Below, piece after piece: positions 16,627 through 23,366 of a stretch of DNA of 33,039 bases (position 1 is the first letter of the stretch; every line of letters begins with the position of its first letter). Position numbers and translations under genes: made by a program. Under the pieces are notes generated by a model. The model was not told the DNA's origin, made no database searches, and saw only the letters and a list, made by a program, of their open reading frames with translations. This DNA is from QWOP01 sp003669605. Its GTDB lineage: Bacteria > Planctomycetota > Planctomycetia > Pirellulales > UBA1268. The stretch covers positions 1 to 33,039 of the forward strand of contig CANKIK010000042.1 of assembly GCA_947481985.1 (NCBI GenBank), written 5' to 3'.

Positions 16627-16781
16627 GGGGGGGCTGACGGGGGCGAAGAGCGGCAAACGCGCGAGTATACGGGGCGTCGGGGGAGGTGTTCCAACGCGCC
16701 CCGAAAAACCAGCCTCCGGGGCGATGAACGGCGATCGGGAGCGGTACGATGAGCCCTTCCCGACGTTTTCAAGGAGGCCCC

Positions 16782-17549
16782 GTGCTCACACTGCTGACCA
16801 ACGATGATGGCATCTTCGCCCCTGGACTAGCGGCGATGGAGAAGGGCTTGCGCCGCTTGGGAGAGGTGAGTGTCGTCGCTCCCTCGACGGAGCAAAGTGG
16901 GGTGGGGCACGCGATCACGTTCCTGACACCGCTGACTGCCAAGCAGGTGTACGACGGCCAGGCTTGCCGCGGCTGGGCTGTCGACGGCAGCCCAGCCGAT
17001 GCCGTCAAGCTCGGCATCACGCAATTTCTCCCCCGCCGCCCCGATCTGGTCGTCAGCGGCATCAACGGTGGACTCAACGCCGGCATCAACGTCCTCTATT
17101 CAGGCACCGTCGCGGCCGCCATCGAAGGGGCCTTCTTCGGGATCACAAGCATCGCCGTTTCGCTGGAATGGGACGAGCATGCCGATTTCGACCGGGCGGC
17201 GGAGATCGCCGTCGAGGTGATCGCCGCGCTGCTTGAGCGGGCGCCGGTATCGGGCAGCCTATTCAATCTCAACATCCCCACCCGGGCCTTGTCAGGCAGC
17301 CCGGAGTTGCGGGTGGTGCCGATGAGCACAGCCCGGTACGGCGAGGCCTTCGAACGACGCATCGATCCCCGCGGTCGTCCCTACTACTGGGCCACCAACG
17401 AGCCGCCGCCGCCCCCCTCCGCCCATGAGTCAGACGTGATGGCGCTGGCCGCCGGCGCCGTCACGCTCACACCCTTGGATTACGACCTCACCCACCGCGC
17501 CGGGCTGGGGGATCTCGCCGCCGGCCACTGGCGGATCAAAGGACGCTGA
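16782..17549 (+). CDS. surE: 5'/3'-nucleotidase SurE
   Basis: SurE is a metal-dependent survival-type nucleotidase acting on nucleoside 5'- and 3'-monophosphates. The 255-residue protein opens with LTLLTNDDGIFAPG, whose Asp pair (D8, D9) binds the metal, followed by VVAPSTEQSGVGHAIT (Ser ligand) and VVSGINGGLNAGINVLYSGTV (Asn ligand), in the usual order and spacing. The GTG at 16782 is chosen because AAGGAGG at 16771-16777 sits four bases upstream; the open frame from 16749 would run through that ribosome site. The gene is divergent from guaA and convergent with the downstream kinase. Length is normal for the family (about 250). Confidence 0.94.
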   Translation: MLTLLTNDDGIFAPGLAAMEKGLRRLGEVSVVAPSTEQSGVGHAITFLTPLTAKQVYDGQACRGWAVDGSPADAVKLGITQFLPRRPDLVVSGINGGLNAGINVLYSGTVAAAIEGAFFGITSIAVSLEWDEHADFDRAAEIAVEVIAALLERAPVSGSLFNLNIPTRALSGSPELRVVPMSTARYGEAFERRIDPRGRPYYWATNEPPPPPSAHESDVMALAAGAVTLTPLDYDLTHRAGLGDLAAGHWRIKGR

Positions 17550-17632
17550 CAGACGTTCGCCCGCGCTTGCTCTGGAGAGCCGACCGCCTCGGGCAACTCG
17601 GGGCTGGCAGTGGATCCACAGCCGGCCAGACA

Positions 17633-17661
17633 AGAGCCTCTGCAAGGCCCCCCGAGGCTCT
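17633..17661. terminator. Stem-loop between convergent surE and kinase genes
   Basis: agagcctc (17633-17640) and gaggctct (17654-17661) form a perfect 8-bp stem with a 13-nt loop in the 120-bp spacer between two convergent 3' ends. The position suits a bidirectional transcription end, but no U-tract follows on either strand. Confidence 0.45.
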
Positions 17662-17669
17662 GCGAACGA

Positions 17670-19262
17670 TCACCCCGTCGAGCGGATCACAGCCACGCCG
17701 AGGGCCAGCGCAGCCACCACGCCGAGCAGAAAGAGAATCCAGAACAGGATCGGCAGTCCGATGATTTGGATGTCGGTCCAGGAGGTCTGGAGCTGGGGCC
17801 GAGCGGCTTCACTGGCCGTCGGTTTCGGTCGCTCTTGGCCCACTGCAACGACTGCCTGAGGGCCCGCCTGGCCGCTGCCCGAGGTCCGTCCAGCCCGACT
17901 GCCCGAACCGCGATTGGCTGCGCTCGGCGCGACCGAGGTGTCGATCCATGGCAGCCCCTCGATGGCTGCGGAGCGGTTTGCCAGTGAGTCGGAACCGGTG
18001 GGGTCGCGGCCCGCACGGCCGGTGATGCTCGATCCACCAGAATCGCTCCCTGCCGCCGATGATGGGTTGCCCCCCGGAGTGGCATCGGTTCCAGAGGAAC
18101 TTCCCGGGCCACTGCGAACCACCTGGCCCTGATGGCGGCGGGGGCCTTCCCCAGGTGTGCGCCGTGGGGCCCGCCGCGGTGGTTCGGTCCGTTCCCGCTG
18201 CCGCGGAGTGGCGTTTGATGCCAGCCACGCAGTCAGGGCGTCGGCCACCTCCTGGGCCGACTGCGGCCGGGCGTCGGGGTGCTTTTCCATCATCCGGAAG
18301 TAGAGTTCGGCGATCGGCGTGGGGACGTCTGGTCGCTTCTCGAGGAGATTTGGTGGCGGCTCGTGCATGTGGGCCCGGAGACGCTCGGTCAACGTGCCGC
18401 TGGCGAATGGCGCTCGCCCCACCAGCAGGTAGTAGAGGGTGCAGCCGAGGGAGTAGATGTCGCTGCGGGCGTCGGCTTTGTGGCTATCGCGGGCCTGTTC
18501 AGGCGCCAGGTAGTCGGCAGTTCCCAAGACCTTTTCGTCATGCTCCCTGGTCAACGAGGCCGCCTCATCACTCTCGGCCAGCGCCAGACCCATGTCGAGA
18601 ATCTTCACCGTGCCGCGTTTGTCGAGGATCAGGTTGGCAGGCTTGATGTCGCGGTGGATCAGCCCCTCCTCATGGGCATACTCCAAGCCCGTGGCGGCTT
18701 GGCGGATGAGGTCGGCAACTTCTCGCACCTCAAGCGGGCCGTCGCGCTTGACGCGGGCGTAGAGATCGATGCCGTCGATGTACTCAAGGACGATGAAGTG
18801 GATGGCGCCGGACGACTCCAGATCGAAGGCCCGGGCGATGTTGGGATGGTTGAGTCGCGCCGACGCCTGAGCCTCGCGCTCGAAGCGGGCCAGATAGGAG
18901 CTCTGATCCACCCGCTTCACCGGCAGCACCTTGATCGCCACCTTGTGGTGGAGGACGGAGTGTTCCGCCAAGTAGACGCTGCTCATCCCCCCGGCGCCGA
19001 GCAGGCGGAGGAGTTTGTACTTTCCGAGCACGAAGCCCTTGTGACGCCCCTTCCGCAACTGGTCGAGTTGCCACGGGGTCAGCTGGCTGGAGTCGAGAAG
19101 CGCCTTGTGGAAGGCCGCCGGGACCGGTGAGGCCCCCAGATGGACCTCCCCCGACTGGTCCTTCCAGGGGGCGAGCGCCTGCTCGATACTGTCTGGATCC
19201 ATCAGGCCACTGGCCCGCAGTACCCGGAGGAAGTCGTCGAGCGTTTGTTCGGAGTCACTCAT
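17670..19262 (-). CDS. Hanks-type Ser/Thr protein kinase, one C-terminal membrane helix
   Basis: This is a 530-residue kinase with a tail anchor. Residues 1-78 are a small helical N-terminal region often seen in planctomycete kinases (LTPWQLDQLRKG). The kinase domain spans about 82-347: glycine loop LGAGGMSSVY (88-97), ATP lysine K111 in VAIKVLP, catalytic HRDIKPAN (203-210), DMG (223-225) in place of DFG, GTADYLAPEQ activation-loop end and SDIYSLGCTLYYLL. A Gly/Ser/Pro/Arg-rich low-complexity stretch (about 351-490) leads to one transmembrane helix (499-525), leaving a very short outer end, so it lacks a sizeable extracellular sensor. ATG 19262 is chosen since homology starts there; the frame is open to 19637. 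It is divergent from the glutaredoxin-like gene by 45 bp. Substrates are unknown. Confidence 0.9.
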   Translation of the reverse strand: MSDSEQTLDDFLRVLRASGLMDPDSIEQALAPWKDQSGEVHLGASPVPAAFHKALLDSSQLTPWQLDQLRKGRHKGFVLGKYKLLRLLGAGGMSSVYLAEHSVLHHKVAIKVLPVKRVDQSSYLARFEREAQASARLNHPNIARAFDLESSGAIHFIVLEYIDGIDLYARVKRDGPLEVREVADLIRQAATGLEYAHEEGLIHRDIKPANLILDKRGTVKILDMGLALAESDEAASLTREHDEKVLGTADYLAPEQARDSHKADARSDIYSLGCTLYYLLVGRAPFASGTLTERLRAHMHEPPPNLLEKRPDVPTPIAELYFRMMEKHPDARPQSAQEVADALTAWLASNATPRQRERTEPPRRAPRRTPGEGPRRHQGQVVRSGPGSSSGTDATPGGNPSSAAGSDSGGSSITGRAGRDPTGSDSLANRSAAIEGLPWIDTSVAPSAANRGSGSRAGRTSGSGQAGPQAVVAVGQERPKPTASEAARPQLQTSWTDIQIIGLPILFWILFLLGVVAALALGVAVIRSTG

Positions 19263-19307
19263 GGCCAAGGGTGTCGCCTGAGGCGGGGAGACAGGTATCG
19301 TACCGCA

Positions 19308-19541
19308 ATGCGCAGCGTTTTGCTCTATTCCCGCTCCGGGTGCCACCTCTGCGAGGAGGCCGAGGACCTCCTCGCCCACCACGCCCCGGACGCGGTGGTG
19401 ATTTTTGTCGGCTCCGACGACGCCTTGGTGCGGCGTTACGGCCTCCGCGTGCCCGTGCTGGTGATTGACGGTCGGGAGGTGGCCGAGGGGCGGTTCACCG
19501 AGGAGGAACTGATCAGGGCCCTCGACGCGGCAGGGTCCTGA
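19308..19541 (+). CDS. Small glutaredoxin-like protein (DUF836 family)
   Basis: A 77-residue thioredoxin-fold protein with the redox motif SGCHLCEEAEDLL (C12, C15) near its start, then VVIFVGSDDALVRRYGLRVPVLVIDG, where the cis-proline segment RVPVLVI is typical of the fold. It ends with GRFTEEELIRAL. ATG 19308 is chosen because the motif begins right after it; a longer open frame from 19140 would read back through the divergent kinase gene. Such proteins are thought to act as cytosolic thiol-disulphide oxidoreductases, but substrates are unknown. Confidence 0.85.
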   Translation: MRSVLLYSRSGCHLCEEAEDLLAHHAPDAVVIFVGSDDALVRRYGLRVPVLVIDGREVAEGRFTEEELIRALDAAGS

Positions 19542-19608
19542 AGGGGCCGGGAGACTTTCGCAGGCTGAGGATAGACTGCCGGCCCTTGCCGCCGGGGATA
19601 TCAAAAGC

Positions 19609-19635
19609 GGAAAAAGGTCAGGAATGACTTTTTCC
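19609..19635. repeat. 27-bp REP-like hairpin, copy 1
   Basis: Arms ggaaaaaggtca and tgactttttcc pair around ggaa with one bulged base. A second copy at 30937-30963 matches 24 of 27 bases and lies in the same setting, a 3' gap next to a minus-strand gene end. It stands 22 bp from the stop of the HAD gene and also follows the glutaredoxin-like gene. The T-run in the arm would let it work as an intrinsic terminator, but the conserved loop flank suggests a dispersed REP-type element. Confidence 0.7.
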
Positions 19636-19657
19636 ACAGACAGCGAGAGACCAAGAT

Positions 19658-20293
19658 TTAGAGCCCAAGATTCACCCCTCGCCTGTCGAGGGCGTCGATC
19701 AGGCCGGAGGCCGAGACGAACAATTCGGCATCCCAGCCGGCGCTGCGGGCGGCGTCGACGTGCGTCTGGATGTCGTCGGTAAAGAAAATCTCATCGGCGG
19801 GCACGCCGGTCAACAGCGCGGCAGTGTCGTAGATCTCCCGGTCGGGCTTGAGGCTTCCGACCTCGTGGCTGAGGACTGTCACCGCACAGTGCCCGGGGAG
19901 GATGGCGTACTTCTTGGCCATGAGGTGGTCCCAGTGGGGAGCGCAGGTGTTGGAGAGGATCCCCAATCGCACCCCGGCCTGTTCCAATCCGGCAATCACC
20001 GGCAGCATCGCCACATTGAGGGTGAACATGTCGCTGGCAGCGTCGGCCAACCGCGCCGGATCGGTTGTCGACCCGGTCCGCCGGGAGAACTCGTCGTGGA
20101 ACCGCTCCCAGTCAATCGTTCCCCGCTCCAGATCGGCCTGCAGGCCGCCGTCGATCACCACCTCGTGGACGGTGCGGGGGGCGATCCCTGCCACCGCAGC
20201 CATTTGTCGCAGCGCGTGCTCGCGGTCGAAGGTGACGATCACGTTGCCGAGGTCGAGGTACACAAACGCGGGACGGCGGAGCGTGGGGGGCAT
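19658..20293 (-). CDS. HAD-superfamily phosphatase, YihX-like
   Basis: HAD hydrolases form an aspartyl-phosphate intermediate. The 211-residue protein shows motif I VYLDLGNVIVTFD (nucleophile D; the DLGN variant is normal for the YihX group of sugar-phosphate phosphatases), motif II ILSNT, motif III lysine in GSLKPDREIY, and motif IV FFTDDIQTHVDAARSAGW. The cap is the small helical type inserted after motif I. ATG 20293 starts directly before the first strand; the frame is open to 20518, but that part overlaps the ilvD leader region and is not conserved. The gene is divergent from ilvD. The substrate is unknown; a sugar phosphate is a guess from the subfamily. Confidence 0.85.
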   Translation of the reverse strand: MPPTLRRPAFVYLDLGNVIVTFDREHALRQMAAVAGIAPRTVHEVVIDGGLQADLERGTIDWERFHDEFSRRTGSTTDPARLADAASDMFTLNVAMLPVIAGLEQAGVRLGILSNTCAPHWDHLMAKKYAILPGHCAVTVLSHEVGSLKPDREIYDTAALLTGVPADEIFFTDDIQTHVDAARSAGWDAELFVSASGLIDALDRRGVNLGL

Positions 20294-20371
20294 GGTGGGG
20301 CCGACGACGGTGGATGGGGATGCGACAGACTGCCGATGGCAAGCGCCGCCAGGTTCGTGGCGGCCGATCGC

Positions 20372-20400
20372 TTTCCAAGGGGGTGTGCAGATACTATTCT
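20372..20400 (+). promoter_or_regulatory. Possible ilvD sigma-70-type promoter
   Basis: tttcca (20372-20377) and tattct (20395-20400) are separated by 17 bp, each matching the sigma-70 consensus at four of six positions. They lie in the 239-bp spacer between the HAD gene and ilvD and face ilvD, which would give a leader of about 125 nt. This is the best candidate I see there, but it is weak. Confidence 0.3.
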
Positions 20401-20432
20401 GCCCGTTCGGTTCCGGGATAGACCGGCGTCTG

Positions 20433-20455
20433 CCCGGGCCCCGCCGGAGCCCGGG
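20433..20455 (+). other. Terminator-like hairpin in the ilvD leader
   Basis: cccgggc (20433-20439) and gcccggg (20449-20455) make a 7-bp all-GC stem with a 9-nt loop followed by atttt, about 77 bp before the ilvD ATG and downstream of the possible promoter. This arrangement would suit attenuation of a branched-chain amino acid gene, but I see no convincing leader peptide with Ile/Val/Leu codons. Confidence 0.35.
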
Positions 20456-20532
20456 ATTTTCCAGGTCACCGGATCCGTCCAGTCGCCCATCCCAGAGCCC
20501 CTCCCACGATCCCAGCAAGGAACCCGCGAGCC

Positions 20533-22218
20533 ATGGCTGCGCTCAACCGCTACAGCTCCCGCATCACCCAGCCCCGCTCGCAGGGGGCCTCGCAGGCGAT
20601 GCTCCTGGGCACCGGGCTGCAGCCGGCCGACCTCGACAAGGCCCAAGTGGGCATCGCCAGCATGTGGTACGACGGCAACACCTGCAACATGCATCTCGGC
20701 GAACTGGCGAAGGTCGTCAAGGACGGTGTCGGGGAGGCCGGGATGGTGGGGATGCGTTTCAACACCATCGGCGTCAGCGACGGGATCTCGATGGGCACCG
20801 ACGGGATGAGTTTCTCGCTCCCCTCGCGCGACATCATCGCCGACTCCATCGAGACGGTGATGCAGGCGCAGTGGTACGACGCCCTGGTGGCGATTCCCGG
20901 CTGCGACAAAAACATGCCCGGCTGCCTGATCGCCATGGGGCGCCTGAACCGGCCCGCGATCATGGTCTACGGTGGCACGATCCGGGCTGGGCACCTCGCC
21001 GACGGCACGCCGCTTGACATTGTTTCTGCCTTCCAGTGCTACGGCGAGTATGTCGCCGGGCGGATCGACGATGCGCGGCGCGGCAGCGTCGTGCGCAACG
21101 CCTGCCCCGGGGCCGGAGCCTGTGGTGGGATGTACACCGCCAACACCATGGCTACCGCCATCGAGGCCCTGGGGATGTCGCTCCCGGACAGTGCCAGCAT
21201 TCCGGCGGTCGATCCGGCCAAGCAAGATGAGTGCCGCCGGGCTGGGGCGGCGGTCCGCGTGCTTCTGGAGCGCGACATCAAACCCCGTGACATCATGACC
21301 CGCCGCGCCTTCGAGAACGCGATCGTGGTCACAATGGCCCTCGGCGGCTCGACCAACGCCGTGCTCCATCTCATCGCCATGGCCCGTGCTGTGGGCGTGG
21401 CGCTGACGCCGTCCGATTTCCAATCGGTGGCCCGCCGTATCCCCTACATCGCCGACTTGAAGCCGAGCGGCCGCTATGTGCAAGAGGATCTCCATGCCGT
21501 CGGCGGCACCAGTGGCTTCATGCGGTACATGCTCGACAAGGGCCTCCTCGACGGCGACTGCCTGACCTGCACCGGCAAGACGCTCGCTGAGAATCTGGCC
21601 ACCAACAAGGGGCTGACTGCCGGACAGAAGGTGATCCATTCCGTCGAGCAGCCGATCAAGGCCACCGGCCACATCGTCATCCTCCAGGGGAACCTCGCCC
21701 CCGGGACGGCCGTCGGCAAGATCACCGGCAAGGAAGGGGCCCGCTTCGAGGGGCCGGCCCGCGTCTTTGACAGTGAAGAAGCGATGCTTGCGGCTCTTGA
21801 GCAGGGCAAGATCATGCGTGGCGACGTGATCATCATCCGCTACGAGGGACCCAAGGGGGGCCCTGGCATGCCGGAGATGCTCACCCCCACCTCGGCTTTG
21901 ATGGGGGCAGGAATGGGCAACGATGTGGCCCTGATCACCGACGGTCGCTTCTCTGGTGGCTCGCACGGATTCATCGTGGGGCATGTGGTTCCGGAGGCCC
22001 AGGAAGGGGGAGCGATCGCGCTGGTCGTCGATGGTGATCGGATCGTGATCGACGGTGATTCCGGGCGCCTCGACGTCGAGGTGTCGGAAGCCGAGTTGGC
22101 CAAGCGCCGGGCCGCTTGGAAGGCACCGCCGCTCAAGGCAGACCGTGGGATCCTCGCCAAGTACATCCGCTGCGTCTCCCCGGCCAGCGAGGGCTGCGTC
22201 ACCGACGAGCCGCGGTAA
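20533..22218 (+). CDS. ilvD: Dihydroxy-acid dehydratase
   Basis: IlvD dehydrates 2,3-dihydroxyisovalerate and its homologue to the 2-keto acids that precede valine, isoleucine and leucine. The 561-residue protein has the three cluster cysteines C51 (DGNTCNMH), C124 (IPGCDKNMPGC) and C197 (CPGAGACGGMYT), plus GGSTNAVLHLIAMA, VGGTSGFMRYM, RYEGPKGGPGMPEM and the C-terminal ITDGRFSGGSHGFIVGHV. This is the short, 555-565-residue IlvD type. The ATG at 20533 fits the family start (RYSSRITQ); the nearest AAGGA is too far upstream to be a good ribosome site. The upstream HAD gene is divergent and the 3' neighbour convergent, so ilvD is probably transcribed alone. Confidence 0.96.
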   Translation: MAALNRYSSRITQPRSQGASQAMLLGTGLQPADLDKAQVGIASMWYDGNTCNMHLGELAKVVKDGVGEAGMVGMRFNTIGVSDGISMGTDGMSFSLPSRDIIADSIETVMQAQWYDALVAIPGCDKNMPGCLIAMGRLNRPAIMVYGGTIRAGHLADGTPLDIVSAFQCYGEYVAGRIDDARRGSVVRNACPGAGACGGMYTANTMATAIEALGMSLPDSASIPAVDPAKQDECRRAGAAVRVLLERDIKPRDIMTRRAFENAIVVTMALGGSTNAVLHLIAMARAVGVALTPSDFQSVARRIPYIADLKPSGRYVQEDLHAVGGTSGFMRYMLDKGLLDGDCLTCTGKTLAENLATNKGLTAGQKVIHSVEQPIKATGHIVILQGNLAPGTAVGKITGKEGARFEGPARVFDSEEAMLAALEQGKIMRGDVIIIRYEGPKGGPGMPEMLTPTSALMGAGMGNDVALITDGRFSGGSHGFIVGHVVPEAQEGGAIALVVDGDRIVIDGDSGRLDVEVSEAELAKRRAAWKAPPLKADRGILAKYIRCVSPASEGCVTDEPR

Positions 22219-22258
22219 GCGGCAGCGCGTGCCTCTGTCCCGCCCCGGCTACCGCGGC
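22209..22258. other. Inverted repeat across the convergent ends of ilvD and its neighbour
   Basis: gccgcggta (22209-22217) and taccgcggc (22250-22258) are a perfect 9-bp inverted pair, 32 bp apart, each overlapping the stop region of one of two convergent genes. A bidirectional transcription stop is possible, though the loop is long and there is no T-run. Confidence 0.3.
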
Positions 22259-23286
22259 CCAGGCAACGGAATCGATTCGATCGGTACCGGTGGGCCGGGG
22301 GCGATCGGAGCCCCTGGGGGGAGTTGTTCGGGTTGGATCGGCGCGCCGAACACCGGCCCCCGCGGCACCATCTCCGGGGGCGTCGTGGACGCCGGGCCGG
22401 GGAAGGTGATCGGCTGCGCGGCGGTGGCATCGGGGGGCTGATAGTAGGGCTGCTGTTGGGGCACCGCAGCAATTCCCAGGCGTGCCATGACCTTCGTGAG
22501 CAGACGCTGCTCAAGGAGCGGATCACGCCCCATCGGGATCCAGCCCAGCGTTGGCGTGGGATTGGCCACCGGCCGGGGTTGATCGCCCACCTGCTGGCCG
22601 AGGGTGGGCAGCGGCGTGCCGTAGCGGTAGAGGGAGTCGTCGTTGCGGAACGAGGCTCCGCCCGCGGTGGCCCGCATCGGTCGGGAGAGGTTTTCCAGTT
22701 CCTTGAGCACCACAGCCTCCAGCCTCCAGCCGGCCGGATCGGGGATCAGTCGCATCGACCCAGAACGGCGGATCGACTGGAGGGTCGACTCAAGCCGTTC
22801 GCGGAAGCCCACCGAGTCGCCGCGCCAGGGTTCCAGAAGCGTGGCGCCAGTCTGGGGATAGGTGTCGATCCGCCCCTCGGCCGGAATGCCATTGGCATAG
22901 ACCACCCGCTGCTCTGCCTGGATCTTGAAATAGTCATCGACGGTATTGACCATCTGCTGCCAGATGACTTCCGCATCGAGCGGTGGGATGATGACGCTGT
23001 TCTTGGCTGCCGGCGGTGGCCCGTTGACGACCGGACCAGCAGGTCCGATCACGGTGCCGGCGGGCAACGGTGCAAACGGATCGAGGGCGGCCCCCGGTGC
23101 CGGGAGTGGCTGGACGATCGCGGGTCCGGTGGTGGATGGCAGCGGCTGCAGCGGCGCCGGGAGCGTTTGAGCCGGCGGAGGAAAAGCGAGTTGAGCGCTG
23201 GCCGTCTGGCGGCTGGCAAGTGGGCACGCCGCCGCGCCCAGCAGCACCACGAGCATCGTCCACGAGCGTCTGGAGCGGCTGTCCAT
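22249..23286 (-). CDS. Secreted Pro-rich protein of unknown function, third gene of the psp run
   Basis: I do not recognise this family. The 345-residue product has a clear signal peptide (MDSRSRRSWTMLVVLLGAA, cleavage likely after TASA near 31), a Pro/Ala-rich stretch, then a conserved-looking globular middle from about VIWQQMVNTVDDYFKIQAEQ to LEAVVLKELENLSRP, and a Pro/Gln-rich C-terminus. The middle contains GRIDTYPQTGATLLEPW, a pattern that suggests a planctomycete-specific envelope protein. ATG 23286 is chosen for the signal peptide; the frame is open to 23370. It lies 80 bp downstream of the PspC-kinase gene on the same strand, so it may belong to the pspA operon. It is convergent with ilvD. 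Confidence 0.75.
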   Translation of the reverse strand: MDSRSRRSWTMLVVLLGAAACPLASRQTASAQLAFPPPAQTLPAPLQPLPSTTGPAIVQPLPAPGAALDPFAPLPAGTVIGPAGPVVNGPPPAAKNSVIIPPLDAEVIWQQMVNTVDDYFKIQAEQRVVYANGIPAEGRIDTYPQTGATLLEPWRGDSVGFRERLESTLQSIRRSGSMRLIPDPAGWRLEAVVLKELENLSRPMRATAGGASFRNDDSLYRYGTPLPTLGQQVGDQPRPVANPTPTLGWIPMGRDPLLEQRLLTKVMARLGIAAVPQQQPYYQPPDATAAQPITFPGPASTTPPEMVPRGPVFGAPIQPEQLPPGAPIAPGPPVPIESIPLPGPR

Positions 23287-23366
23287 CGCGAGGCATCCCA
23301 CGGGCCACGGGCTGCGGCCGATCTGGACCGCAAGGGGCGGGATCGTCGCGGCGCGGGGCCGGTGGC

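Noticed and set aside
17670..19262. Kinase 17670-19262 as a pseudokinase because of DMG in place of DFG
   Set aside because: The metal-binding Asp, the catalytic HRD and the ATP lysine are all kept; DMG is a tolerated variant in bacterial kinases.
19658..20293. HAD protein with a broken motif I (DLGN instead of DxD)
   Set aside because: DLGN is the normal form in the YihX-like subgroup, and the other motifs are intact, so it is not degenerate.
20239..21984. Minus-strand 581-codon open frame antisense to ilvD
   Set aside because: It is the complement of a fully conserved ilvD, rich in His, Gly and Asp, with no recognisable fold.
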